A stretch of DNA of 64,000 bases from Agelas oroides (GCA_949130485.1 OX422189.1:7101620-7165619), one strand, 5' to 3'; positions 33,701 to 46,900 are shown, numbered from the stretch's first letter. A program made the numbers and translations. The notes: generated by a model from the sequence alone, not told the origin.

Positions 33701-35559
33701 CAGAAACTAACATACGTACAGCAATATGCTTCCACCAGTCTGCACTACCAAGACTCCAAACATAAAGTAGGAGTTGTCAGCCACAGTGAAACCAAAGTGA
33801 TCACTCAGTATAGGGTTGAGTAGGGTGTCCAGCACAGTGTAGCAGGATCCAGTCAAACAAGCGCATCCAGCCAGGAAGAAATACACCTGTTTCATTAATA
33901 CTTAAGGATCAATAATTGTTACAGCATATCTCCTAACACTATTAAATTGGGGGCAATACTATGCATTCTTACCTGATGTACGTCTAATTCTTTGTGGTTA
34001 AATATCTAGCTCTCATTCTCTCTCAACAATGCATAAGGATACAAGAACATCTTTCTTTCCGCCACTCCATCCTCCACATTTGAAGAATCCGGAACATTTT
34101 CTGCTAGGCTGTTTACGTGGTTTCCATTCCTTGTAGACAATTATAAAGAAAATCATGTACGCTGTCGCAAATGCTATCTCAAACCAGGCACCCCAGCGGT
34201 AGGGATCAATGGAAGGCAGCAATGCCGCAAGTGAGCAGAGTCCTGTAAACAATGATACAGCAATTAATGCATGATTAATTAATTAAACATTGTCTGTGTT
34301 TCCTGGGGTGAGCATCAGTGAGTCCAACACTAAGTTTAGTAAAATAATGTACATACATCGCAATTGCACATATACTATCAGTTCCAGCGCACATGCATGC
34401 ATATGGTGGTGCCAGCGACTCACAAACAGCTGCTCAAGCTGAGATTATGCAAGACAGACAAGTCAGGCTGCTCAAAATAAATTCTGGGAACAAAATTGTG
34501 ATCCATGATAAGTAATAACTGAGTTTTGCTATACCTAGCTAGTTGGTATGGATAGCCGAGATTGCTTCATTGTATATAGATCATCCCTTGACTGTGTAGA
34601 CACAGTGGCTTCATGGACATAATAAACGGCTGCAAGTAGTTAAGTTTGGTAAGGTCTGGCTATTACTCAGCACACAATTTGTGATTCATGACTCTAGCTT
34701 GAAATGTGCACATACATGATATGTACAGAGGCACTCACTTAGGCTCACCTCCACAATGTTTCATATTCACCTAGTAATACTAACCTGGGATAGCCATGTA
34801 GGTGATTGTAATCACAAAGGAATTGAATACAAACAACTTGTCCTTCAATGTTTTGGGGGGTTTCCTGCAGATACCAGCTTTAGAATGATGATTTGAGTCT
34901 AGCTGTGGCTGATTGGCCGGCTCTTCTGGGGCAGTTTCACCAACGTAAGCATACACAAGCACGATTGTACTACCAACGTTGAAACCGATGATGAATCGAG
35001 CCACCAAAATCATCCAAACCCGATGCTCATTTGTCAGGAAGTAAAGCAGGTATCCCACCACACACAGGGAGAGACTCATTAAAAAGGACAGCCTGTAAGG
35101 AACACATCGTGTGAACCCCCCAGCCACTAATGCTCCTGTCACTTCACCAAAACTGAATATAGTAGCAGCCCAGGAGTAGAAAAATTCTGACTGTCCCAAC
35201 CCTGGCCATACCACTTGAGATGAATCCTGCAAGACAAGCAGTACGACTATAAGGCCAGAGCGAGAGTACATTTCATACTGAGTTGCAGTGCATGGCTTGT
35301 GTGCTATGAGTAAGGAGCTCAATACTGCATGCAATCAACATTAACTCTAGCTTAATTGTTGGAATGCAACCCATGCATGCTGGCTATGGTGGAAATATAC
35401 CTGAACGTCGGAGTTGGCAGGATTAGTGATGAACTGGTGCATGGAGGGGAGGGTGATGACGTAGGCCACGCAGGAAACCGATCTCAACAGAATAACAATC
35501 ACCCAGTTCCTCCGAGGAGGAAAGGGCCCTTCCCGCCGGTCCTGTGAGCAACACTTCAT
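30793..35559 (-). CDS. MFSD8/CLN7-like major facilitator transporter, paralog B, eight exons
   Basis: Tandem duplicate of paralog A. Exons are 35559-35401, 35226-34785, 34242-34043, 33886-33720, 33307-32779, 32360-32297, 32119-31814 and 30884-30793, giving 652 residues. Exons 2 to 6 have exactly the same lengths as in A (442, 200, 167, 529, 64 nt) and the same phases. Features are the same: RRNWVIVILLR in exon 1, VARFIIGFNVG in exon 2, DPYRWGAWFEIAFA in exon 3, a glycosylation-rich cysteine loop in exon 5, GVLTAAGGLAR in exon 6, and a final helix with the ETSLLL motif in exon 7. The C-terminal tail is acidic (EALEEEEM) and reads through where A is shifted. The start is the first ATG before RRNW. 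The promoter region is shared with the divergent paralog C. Substrate unknown; lysosomal location is inferred from MFSD8. Confidence 0.84.
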
Positions 35560-36399
35560 CCCGTGTAGGATCCTATGGAAGAAGAGTGCAATCTGACTTA
35601 TCCGCCTGAGTGTCATGCACACCGCATGCGTACGCAATGCATGGTGCAACACTGCACGCAACTGCTCTGCATTACTGCGCGCCACGTGTCAGTCTAGGTC
35701 ACAGTAGGTGCTCAGCTCACTAGCGCAAGTACAGACGTGTAGTACCTGGACAGTGTCACTGCGGTTCGATGATCACGCAGGCTCAGGAAGTTCCACTAAG
35801 CTGCATAGTGTGCTCGATGATGGCCTGCTACTCTGCAAGAATGCTTTTCATTGAGATGTTTTAGCTCTTAAAGCTAGGCGATTTATCCAAGTGGTTTAAT
35901 ACTGTAACATAGCTATTCATTCTGGTATCAAGATTTACTGGTATTGCATGTATAGGCGGGAGTTCTGCAAAACATCTGTCAACTTTTGCAGAGTACTGGA
36001 AAATACAACGTCGCGTCGCGGACGCTAGATTAGTTCCGGCTAAGCCGGACCAGGGCGCCGCGCGCCCAACACAGAGTTCATAGTTCAATTATGGGTATGC
36101 GCGCGCGATAGCTCCGCTTTTATGACCCGAATAACCGGTCATTCCAGTTATTGCTACTTCACCGGTATTCCGTATGTAGCTACGAAAAGCGTAGCTATAG
36201 ACTAGTGGATACTAGTGCAGTGGCGTTGTACAGTCCGGGTATGAAGTGCTTGGGCTCATTTCCCACTCGATGCCGCAGGCTACGCTGTTGCTCCAAGGCC
36301 TCAGGTTTTTCAGCTGTTTATAACCGTTGTGCATGGATGAAGCCCGATAAATTATCTCTGGTATGATAACCAGCCGAGGTGGGTGTGGGTGCATGCTGC
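35560..36399. promoter_or_regulatory. Candidate bidirectional promoter between MFS B and MFS C
   Basis: An 840-bp spacer separates the two start codons. 36005-36110 is rich in CpG ('cgtcgcgtcgcgg', 'gcgccgcgcgc', 'gcgcgcgcga'), in contrast to the AT-rich surroundings. A possible 5' exon of C ends at a donor-like site near 36360. No TATA box stands out. The promoter role is inferred from position and composition. Confidence 0.45.
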
Positions 36400-39300
36400 A
36401 TGAATTTCTTTTCCTTAGGTGCCAGTGGTGGGCGTGTGGCAGACACAGGGCGCTTCCCTCGGAGGAACTGGGTGGTTGTCATTCTGATGAGAGCACTTCT
36501 CAATTTGGTCTATGTCTTTCCCCTTCCTTCCATGCACCAGTTCATCACAGATCCCAGTGCTAGTTCTAGCAATGAGAATGAGGTAGATATCTGATATACA
36601 TGCAGCTATGTATACTGTCCCATAATTCCCACCGATATAGGTTAGTATAGTGCATGCGTGACTGTATACCTATGAGTGGCAAGATTTGTATATTATGTAA
36701 CTGCGGTTGACCTTTAGTGAGTTCAACAATTCATTGCCTAGCTACGTACATGTACCCCCCCTCCCCCATCCCCCAAACACTAGCTCAAGCTTTCCCCCAG
36801 TGATATTTGCCAATTGCAGTAAACAATGTGGTTAAATCCTGAGTATAATCTAAAGCTACTGGCTTTCATAGTATTAAGGTTCTTATAAAGATTACATAAT
36901 GCTTCTGAAATACTTCTTGGGGGGGGGGGGGGGGGGGGGGGAATGGGTAGAAAATACAGCTCCAGAAACGTGATTTTATCTTTCAGATTGCAGTCTTGAA
37001 ACTCCAAGATTTGCTTTGGAGGGCATGCCTCCAGACCTAACTAGAAACGCACTATAGCTCCCCCCCCCCCCAAACTCAATCCTAGATAGAACCCTGTACA
37101 TGTTGTACATGTTGTTTGCACTGTGTTGGATCCAGGCAAATGCGTGTAGCCTGATCCCCAGAGGCTCAGTTTTCACGCACTGCGAATCTGTGGTCTGTAA
37201 ACGAACCTCAGAAATAGGTGTAGCCTGTAAACACGAAGCCATAGAAAGACTACCTGTATGTGTCATTACCTGGGGAAAATACGTAATGCATGGGCACCGT
37301 AGCTGTGTATAATTATTGGCTGGCAGACTAAGTTGTTTGTAAACAAGTGAATTAATGAGCAACTTTCATTGTAAATCGGTGACCTGCATGAGGTGCATTA
37401 ACCCTCACATCAGTGATTTAGTAAATACCCACGTACGTGACAAATTATTCACATGCATGTATCATGTACCATTTGCCAAACTGTAGAATCTCAAATTACC
37501 TTTGTGAGTGTGTAACTAATAAGCCTTGAATTGTGTTGTAACGGTTGGTAAAAAGGGCATTGATATCTAACTATTTGAACAATCCACTCATAATTTATAC
37601 AAATTACTTAATTGTTTGAACAATCCACTCATATACAAATTACTTAATCAAGAAAATTTTCTGCCACAAACCTACCTCTATCAGTTTGAGCTACTCCCCT
37701 CCCCAAATCAGCCCTTGATTTACCAACTAGCTAGGGAATTTACAACAAAATGTAATGTTACAGTAAAGTCCTTTATTTAATACTCTCCATTTACTCACAT
37801 AGATTCATGACAGGTGAAGGTGTTTCTTGCCATTGCTATTTATATGATTGTGTTAACTGTTAACTGTGTAAACCGTAGGTAAAGCTGTTACGTCCCTTCC
37901 ATCAGGAGGCTGTGAGAGTAGTCATTTTAGTTGTACTTAGCTCGATCCCAGGTTCTGTGGGTGTCTTGGGATGCAGTTTATACACCTTTTTCCATGAACA
38001 CTTTATTGCAGGAAATATCACCATTGGTCTGGCCAGGAATGGATCAGTCCGAGTCATTCTATGCCTGGGTGGTTTCCGGATTTTCCATTGGTGCAGTGAC
38101 AGGGTCAATTGGAGCTGCCCCTCTCTTGAAGCTTTTCCCATACCGATATTGCTTCTTGTTCAGTTTCTCTCTTGGGATATTTGGGAGCATTTTGTATGCC
38201 CTGGGAGATCCATCACGAGCTTGGTTTGTTTTAGTTGGTCGACTGTTAACAGGAGTCACTTTTGGGTTGGTGATTTCGCTCCAACTTGCCTACATTGGAG
38301 AAACTGCTATTGAAGATATAGCACAGCCACAGAATACTAAACCTCGGAAAACTCTGAAAGACAAGCTGTATCTTTCTTACTCCTTTGTGAATGCCTCATC
38401 CTACATGTTTGGTCCAGGTATGCTATGTTGGGGGAGGTAATGTAACCATGGAGGTCTTCCGAAATTTCCATGGTATAACTAGTGAGTGGAGATGTTCAAA
38501 TGTCCATATTTTTTGAGCTACTTTGGATTGAATATGAAGACCACTATGAGTTCTATAACCATGTGCATCCCTGGTGGTCATCAGTTTACATCATCATATA
38601 ATACTAATTAAATAATTAAATAATTTACTGACCTACTGAGTGGCTGCAAGGTGTGAGTGAGACTGAAGCATTCAGTATATGTAGAGCAGGGTAGTGGTAA
38701 TTGAAGTCTGGCAAGGTTTTAGTCATTATAATATTATTACTTGAGCCTGAACTGTAATCATTACGTAGTCATTACATTTGTTTTCTCAATTACTACAACC
38801 CTGATGTGGAGGATTGTGGTGACTGGTGGTTGCCTGGTGGTTGTAGCTCTGCCAGAAGCACTAGCTTTGATCCCCATGCAGTACTGCAGGTTTTTCATCT
38901 TATACCGACCATTTAGACATTAACACTTACTTAATAGTAAGACTGTGTGGCCATAATGTTGTTATCAGAAAGGTTTGTCACTATTTGTTTCATGCCTGCT
39001 CTGCCAATGTAGCGATTGGTGCTATTATGAGCCAGTTCCCCTCTGTTGACCCCTACCGCTGGAGTGCCTGGTTTTCAGCAGCACTCATCACAGCATTCAT
39101 GGCTGTATTCCTGACTGTGTACAAGGAAGACTGGAAATGTAACCAGTGTAAATGTAGAGGCTCCTTCACGTGTGGAAGAGGTCCACTCCGATCACCTTGG
39201 GGCTTGAAAAACTGGCTGGTATCCTTGACAAACTGCAGTTTCTATGACATCTACAATGTGTGTATTCCTCCCTTGGTGGTGGTTGTTTTGCATGTTGGCA

Positions 39301-42300
39301 CATAAGTAACATGTTAAATTTGTAGTTGGTTATCTGTGAAGTTTTGACCTATACATTTATCCAATTAGCTGTACTCAGCCCCCAAGACAAAACAGTTAGT
39401 CAGCATGCATAGCTGAAAAGGTAGGACAAGCTTAGAACATCACATGACTTTTAGGTCACTAATTGCATTCCTGGGTCAACTAAGAACTGTATTCATCTGC
39501 TTGCTGTACAAGATGTGCTTCTATTTATTCATGGTATGTCTATTTACAAGCTTCCATTGACCAACTTTCAAATTTGACATTCGTGCACGCTCTCCTATCC
39601 TATAGCTACAGGTAGCTTTAGGTAAAACCCAACATCATTTAGCTATACTACAGACTGTTTTAAGAGACACTTTTCCTTAATGAAGTGTAGTTGTTCCTGT
39701 TTCTGACGGTGTGCAATTACATGTTGAGTTCCAACTATGTGGTTTTGGATGCTCTGGTGAATCCAATTTTGAGTGACTACTTTGGCTTCACTGTGGAAGA
39801 CAGCTCTTATTTCATGTTGTGTAGCCTGGCTGTCATGATTGGAGGAAGCATCCTGCTGTAAGTAATGACGCAGTTTCTTATGACTATAAATCTTCACTTT
39901 CACCCTGAACTTACAGTTTAAGTGTTAGCCACAGTTTTCTGATTTTAAGCTAGAAAATTTCTTTCCAGGTCCATCTCACAGTTACAGTTTCATTCCAGCT
40001 TTGAGAGAGCGAGATCAGAATTTAGATTGTTTAGATTGGAGGTTGTAAGTAATGACGTATACAGTATCTTTATTAGTGCATGGCCATACCGTATTTATTC
40101 AAATAAAACGCATGCAAATTTAATAATTTGAGTGGGCATGCATTAGATCCACCCATAAATTCCAGGAATTGAATTTTTTTGGCGCTAGATTGGATCATGT
40201 GTTTTATTTGAAAAAATACGGTAGGTGGTTTCCAAATGTCAATTAAGCGTCCTACTTCCGGAGGACAAACGCACAATCAAGAGGTAGCTGTACAGTTAGC
40301 CTCATACCCAGGTCGCATGCTCAACAAATATAATACTCTTGTTGTTCCACGTATTACATATCAAGTTTAGATATGACTTGTATAAGTGCCATACCAACCT
40401 GGAAAATCTAGTCTAGCTGGAAGCCCATAAAGTAAGAACCCGTACTTTTTGTGTTCCTGCCAACTGTTGAAGCACACACAATAGCTACCATAAAGGTAGT
40501 TAGTGTACCTGGAAATTCCACAGACAGTTTATTGAATGACTCACTCCTTTAGCAGCTTCTCTCTTTCAGTTGACATGACAGATTTACCAGTATAGAGCAG
40601 TTAATTCCACAGCATACTTCCATAATACATGATGGGCTGATTCCACCAATTTGTTGGAAAGTTGAACTTAAGTACCGTACCCAAGTTACTCAGGGTTCTT
40701 TCTAGCAAATTAGTGGGTTTAGCACATTAAAGATTGCACAGTTCAGTCATGGAGCATTCCAGCTTTTGAGAGAGTGAGAATCAGTAGAGTCCTCTAGGTA
40801 TATTGCTTACATACGTAGTATAGCTTGTCTTCTGCTCCTCTGCCTAGGGGTCAAAGTAGTAAGACCATCTTACTAGTCGTTTCTAGGTGGATCCCACATG
40901 GATATTTATGAGTGCATCCTACCTGTATGCTGTCCTGATCTTTCAAATGTTCCGGCTATACTGTAGGTCAACCGATTGAAACTTCCTGGAAGATATATTT
41001 TCATTCCCAGACCACCGGCTCCTGCTGGGGTCTGGGAATGAGACTATGGAGCGTATGGCAAGAAATTTTTGTAGACCAAAATTTTCGTGAATAACTCTGT
41101 ACCAATGTTTCTTGTGAAAAAAAATGTAAAACATTTTTTTTCAGTTTAACATAGCTCAAAATTTTGCAGGTAAAATCCTTATATGTAAATTCAAATCCAT
41201 AAAAACTGTGAAAATCTGTCCCATGAAAATTTCTTGCCATACGGTATTTCTCTTCACACCCTCACACATGTACACACACGCACATACCTTCTGCCCTGCA
41301 CAGTTTCATTCTTATGGAGCTCAAGATTAAGACTCGAAAGATCCTTGCTCTAACGATATGCTTCATGATAGCAGGTCTAGCAATCATGGGAGACTGGCAG
41401 GGCATCGGTCATGATCCGTGCCTCGCTGCATCCCCATACAACTTCTCCTTTACCAACAACACAACTACGCTATCAGTACATGCAAACACTAGCAGCACTG
41501 ACACTAAAAATATGCAAGAATGGAATACTGGGAGTGGATCTCTTGAATTATTAGACAGGGAGGTGCTGCAGGCTAGTTACTGTGAGGCACAGAGTTCCTC
41601 TGGCCATGACTGCTACTGGAACCCAGTATCCCAAGTGACTGGGAAGCTCTGCAAAGACTGTGATCCAGTGTGTCGTAGTGCGCAAAAGTCTCTCAATTTC
41701 GTCCAGTTTGCAATTGGCGTCACACTACTGACGTCCACTATTCCTGTTGCTACCATTACTACAAACCTGGTGACAACAGAATTCCTTCCACTGGAATTAC
41801 AGGTAGGAATGCAGATTTGAGTGTTTTGTGTTACAGATTAATATCCTTTACCTAGCAACTGTTTAGGAACTAATCTATACTGGTTAGACCAGATTGCTTT
41901 AACAAGAATTGTGTTTATTGACCAATGTGTGTATAAGCAGCCTTTAGAAGTTAAAACCACAATACCATAGCAATGTAACTGTGATATGACAGCTGTATAT
42001 TTGAAGGAAGTGGATACTAGACACATTTGCATGACTTTGTTGGCTTACAGAGATGATGTATACATGCAGTATGTGAGCTGCCTTGATCTATTTTCTATGC
42101 CTTTTGTTTGTGTTGTATATACATCTCTGTCTCTACTTCTTGTATGCAGGCAGTTCCACACACACACACACACATGCACACACCCACACATGCACATGCA
42201 CACACATGCACACACACACAGACACACATACACACCCACACACACACACATGAATACTTGAGTTCTATGTGCTACCATTATTTTAATGCACCACTGTTCC

Positions 42301-45300
42301 CAGAGTATTCTAGCTCACTATTTGCAGTATGGTATAAAGCATCCGCATGTCCTCAGGCTCTTTAGGAAGAGAGAATGTGGTACACACTTTGTGTGCATGA
42401 ATAAATAACAGCTGCCTCTAGTTCACCTTGAAGGTAGTACATTTCAAAATCATGCCCACGTGCGGAGCAATGGAGGAGTTTCAAGGTCAGAACTACGACT
42501 CCATCCTCTTGTTTCCAGTGATTAACTGGTGAGCTGTGCCACCAGTGTGTACCAGATTATTTTTTCTTCCCATGCACAAGAGCCTGAAAACAGGAGTTCG
42601 AAGAGAGCCATGCAGAATGGCAGACTCGCATTCATGCAAAATATAGAGCAATGTAACCTCTACGTACATGTTCACAGCTATGTAGTGTTAACACTTTCGT
42701 GGATTGGTCTTACAGGACATTTTAATTGTTGGAATAATTTTGTTGGTCAAGTGTCACACTGTGGCCCAGTACCTTCCCCACTTCACTTGACATGACAGAT
42801 TTACCATTATAGGGCAGGTAGTTCCATAATGTAGCTATACCCGCTTTCTTGTTCATAGAGGTGAACATTTCATAGGAGCTTCTGTCTGTTTGATTGCTTA
42901 CATATACCAGCAGAAGATAGTCAATTGTCGCATGGACCCAGCCAGAGGTAAGACATGTGCTTCAAGTTGACAATGGCGAACTGTCGTGACTATGATGGTT
43001 CCTTGTTCAACAGTGGGACTCAATAGTCTACTGATAAGAGCCTTGTGCCCGACGTCTTCATAATACCATCGTCTGTGTGAGAGTCATGACAGTAGTGATG
43101 CAAGCTACAGTCAGTTGGTAAGTGTACTCTGCAAAGTCCTCGAAAACAATGAAACTCAAAATCCAGCATCAAATACAAAGGATGCCCCTGTGTGTGTGCC
43201 GAGTTCCTATGTTAACACCTCTCAGGTCAACAGGCCACCCTTCCAGTGCACTGTATGCATACGTGTGTTCCTGACTTAACATGTAGGGAACATTGATGAG
43301 TGTCATAACGGCTGCAGGTGGCTCCGCAAGAATTATATCACCTCTCTGGAGTGCGTTGTTGGTCTAAGGCTTGCTATGTGTATACATGCTGTAACAAAAT
43401 ATTGATTTGTGAATCAGTAGAAAGGCCCATGAGTTGATGGAAGAGCAAGATGATTCTGTTTCTATGGAGCATTACAAAACCACATTGATACATTGATGTA
43501 CTGTTATTTTGGTGGAAGGTTGAGTTTTACTGCCCTCAATGCATGCATGCACAGTTGAATCGAATGTAGCTACTGTGTACTTGTTGTTGGCGTATTATAC
43601 CACCAGCTAGTGCTTTGAGTACCAATAATTGTGTGAATACACACAGTACTGTTGTGTATGTTTCCATGGTGATGCTTGTGATTGAGTTTCCACCCACACA
43701 TGCTGGTTGTAGTGTGACCACTGTTTCCTCTGCTTACTTGATTACTGTGTACTATAAACAAGTTGTGATATCTTTGTAGCCAGTTTGACTGGTTTTTGTA
43801 CATACAGTTTACTTTGATGTCTCTCCTCCACAGATGATAAACTTTATGAGTCTACTGGAAAGCACACCTACCCACTAGTGGGGATCATGATTGTAATTCT
43901 AGCTGTGATCCTGGCCGGTGTATGTGCCTTTTACAAACACCTGGCACCACGACCACCCCAGAATGGCACCCACATTCCCCTCAGGGAAGAGCTTGAACTA
44001 AACAGTTTTGATGATGAAGAAGATGACAGTAGCATTGAGAAGGGTGAAAAGATTGGTTTGTGTAATGTTGACAAAATTTTAAGTCAAGAAAATGATGATA
44101 GTGACAGTACTACTAGTGTTCACAATGATGTGGGTGACAAAGAGTTATCTACCGAATCTGCACCGCTCCTGAATGAAGGTAAATGCATCAATACCATATG
44201 TATGTATGTATATTTGTTAGATGTTGCTTAGCAACCAAAACTTTGTACTTGAATAACACGAAGTAGAATGGGTGGAGGTGATTATGGGTGTGGCAGTGGG
44301 TTGCTAGGGGTAACATCTAACAAATAAGTTACATTCCCCAGACGGAACAGCATTCGCCCTTCGGGCTCATGCTGCTCCGTCTGGGGAATGTAACTATTAT
44401 TTGTATGTATGTATGTATGTATGTATGTATGTATGCTTGAAATCCTGCACGAACTTGCATAGTACAGTCTGTGATTGCACAAGTTCATACACCATCCAAA
44501 TAGAACACATCTCTCATGTCAAGAGCGCATAAGAACAGGCGGGTTGAGTAAGAGCATGTAACTCCAATAGAAGCCAATAGTCTGGTTGAAATTATTGAAC
44601 TGTACTAAAAATAGAACTTGCTTAGCAACAATCGCTTAGTCTACACGTGGAGCTGCACAGTATGTATTACTATTTTAGTACTGGGGGCAAATTCTGTCCG
44701 GTTTCGAATTTCACATAGTTTCACGCTCTTACTCTAGCTGCCCATTCTTATGCACTCTTGCTCATGTTTATTACATAATGTATATATCATTTGATGGGTG
44801 AGAAGGCAATATTATACAAGGCTCACAGCAAGCTCTAGATTCATTTAACACTCACACTAAGTACTGATGTATATCATGTACCACACTTTACCTAGCTTCG
44901 TTCGCATGCTCATTTCCTCCTCCACGCCTCTACGAGAAAGAACCTGGGTACCAAGCTACACTTCACCCTTGTTTCTATAGAAACAAGTGTCAGGAAATTC
45001 ACATACCACAGGAAGTTGTAACAAGGACCAATAGTGGAAATAGAACCCTAGGCATGGCACATTCTCGGAAAGGTTCCTATTGGTCCCAGTAGCAATATCT
45101 GATCTTTGAACATGTACACATCTACGGATAACCGCACTACATTTTAACACTGACCGTATATGGAAAGCACTGCAACCCCACAATGCTATAAGTATGCTTA
45201 TGACCCTTGAACCTGTTCTATCAACTAGTTGATGCTGATGCAGTCCTGTTCGGCTACATGGTTTACTGGGGACACTGATGAACTGTACTTGAACTAGTGC

Positions 45301-46758
45301 ATTGCTTCTTTCTTCAGACAGCAAAGCTTTTCAGGCCAAAGTTTAATTTGTACTGCCTACCGTAGACATTAGACACTCACTAGTATGCCCCCTTCAGTTA
45401 AGTATAAGCCATCATTAACTCCAAGATCTTACTTAGCTAACTTCTACTCATTAAAATGTCGCATGTTGAGCGTCTGCTCGACGATGTCATATGCCATGCT
45501 ATGACTCTTAAGAAGCCAGTTGAACACAGTATTAAGTGTTTTTGTTATACATCTGCACATGCACATACACAAAATCACTAGCCTCGTTCCCAGTCCACTT
45601 TCGCTACAAAGATGTGGCTTGCCTCCTATCAAACCACTGAGGTTATTTCACTCCCTCTTTTGTGTACCAAATAGTACTTGCAGTTTCAACATTTGCATGA
45701 CCAACAATGCTGCTTTTCTTATTGTAAGTATAGTATCGTTGAGATTCGACTGGAGAGGGTGGTAGTAGCTTCGTTCCTACACCACTCCCAGATTTTATCT
45801 CACAGCCATGATAACCTTTCTCCACAAATACAAGATAAAATCTGGGAGTGGCCTGGGAATGAGGATGCCCCCTTCCCGCTTTAGAGTACAAGTAGCTGTG
45901 TAGAGACATATGTACACTAGCATGATAGGCTGTTGCCATGGAAATTGGCAACCATATTTGGCAACTTTGGAACTCCAAACAACACAACTGCAAATACTGA
46001 GAATAATGTTTTGTTTAGCAACCAAGACTTTGAACATGGATAACAATAATAGGAGTCAGAATGGGCAGAGGAGATAATGGGGTGTGGGGTTGCTAAGCAA
46101 TGGACCAACAAATAGACATTCTCTGGACAGAGCAGGATTTGCCCTTGCTGCTTAATAACTGCCCTCTCCAGATTAATTATCGGTGTGGTTGTATTCGATC
46201 CCACTTACAAATTGACATACAAGTTACGGAGAATATGTTTACCACTACTATCCCACTATACGTAGCTATATGGATTCTTTCTCCTTGTTTCCTACTAGAA
46301 AAGACCACCAATGGGTGAACGTGGTACTTGGGTATGGTAAAAGGTTGCTAAGCGACACACCACAAAATCATTCCTCAGATGAACTAGTGTTCACTCCTGC
46401 AGCTCATTATGCTTCATTACAACTCACTGTTGACATCTTTGAATCCCAAGAATAGAGCCAGACGGGTTTAGACAAGTCTCATAATTATATTCATAGATAG
46501 TAGCAAATTGATACAGCAGACCACAATAATCAGCCTGGTTCCCAGGCCCTAAGAGCCTGGGAACCAGATCACATATTGACAATGTGCGACAGGGTGTGGG
46601 CACAAGACTAAATGTTAACTCGCTAAAAGCAAGCCTGGGCAGTTACTAACCAAGTAACATGCACTGGTTCCTTCCTCTATATTCTCTACTATATAGGAGA
46701 GACCACAAGTGTATCCACTGTTAGTGAAGAGCTTATGGATGTCAAGATTGAGGGCTAG
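36400..46758 (+). CDS. MFSD8/CLN7-like major facilitator transporter, paralog C, eight exons
   Basis: Older, diverged paralog of A and B on the opposite strand. Exons are 36400-36582, 38012-38417, 39013-39218, 39691-39857, 41304-41802, 43287-43350, 43834-44178 and 46697-46758, giving 643 residues. Intron positions and phases equal those of A and B, and exons 4 (167 nt) and 6 (64 nt) have equal length. Seen are RRNWVVVILMR, WPGMDQSESFYAW, VGRLLTGVTFG with AYIGETA, DPYRWSAWFSAAL, the cysteine loop (CYWNP, GKLCKDCDPVC), SVITAAGGSARIISPLW, and a last helix followed by an acidic tail with ESAPLL. The start codon is uncertain: the ATG at 36400 needs no further exon, but an AG just before 36420 could be an acceptor from an upstream exon ending near 36360. 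Introns are longer than in A and B. A polyadenylation signal follows at 46901. Confidence 0.84.
36919..36941. repeat. Run of 23 G
   Basis: Uninterrupted poly-G in MFS C intron 1. A shorter C run lies near 37060. Such runs are prone to sequencing-length error. Confidence 0.95.
40087..40223. mobile_element. Inverted-repeat element with 'taccgtattt' ends, in MFS C intron 4
   Basis: 'taccgtatttattcaaataaaac' at the left is inverted as 'gttttatttgaaaaaatacggta' at the right. 137 bp. Confidence 0.85.
41052..41243. mobile_element. Inverted-repeat element with 'cgtatggcaagaaattt' ends, in MFS C intron 4
   Basis: 'cgtatggcaagaaattttt' is inverted as 'gaaaatttcttgccatacg' across 192 bp. It ends about 60 bp before exon 5. 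Just upstream, 41002-41044 is a 'cattcccagacc..ggtctgggaatg' palindrome of the 'cctcgttcccagg' group. Confidence 0.85.
42157..42250. repeat. (CA)n-rich microsatellite
   Basis: Interrupted CA repeat with 'catgca' and 'caccca' variants in MFS C intron 5. Confidence 0.95.
44327..44395. repeat. 69-bp hairpin in MFS C intron 7
   Basis: Arms of 27 nt ('agttacattccccagacgga...' and inverse) with one mismatch. The loop contains a smaller 'gcccttcgggc' stem. The flanks 'acaaata' and 'tatttgt' extend the pairing. Confidence 0.85.
44521..44759. mobile_element. Inverted-repeat element, family M4 ('aagagcgcataagaac'), copy 1
   Basis: Begins 'aagagcgcataagaacagg' and 'gagtaagagcatgtaact'. Ends 'cacgctcttactctagc..cattcttatgcactctt', the inverse. 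Sister copies are at 48823-49068 (same orientation) and 55413-55650 (opposite orientation). Confidence 0.85.
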
Positions 46759-46900
46759 AGAGAGCTTATATATTATTGAATGACTTATTTATTGTTACTG
46801 TACTCTTGAACAGAGAGAGCCATCAATTGTCACTGTGTATTAATGCACTGAGTGAATAATCTTTTTATTGTGCTACATAGTCTAATTTCCACATTTATAT

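Noticed and set aside
42045-42365. Cysteine/valine and histidine/threonine-rich frames
   Set aside because: Translation of the CA microsatellite.
46697-46758. Selenocysteine or readthrough at the MFS C stop
   Set aside because: The TAG is in a normal terminal exon with a polyadenylation signal downstream; nothing suggests recoding.
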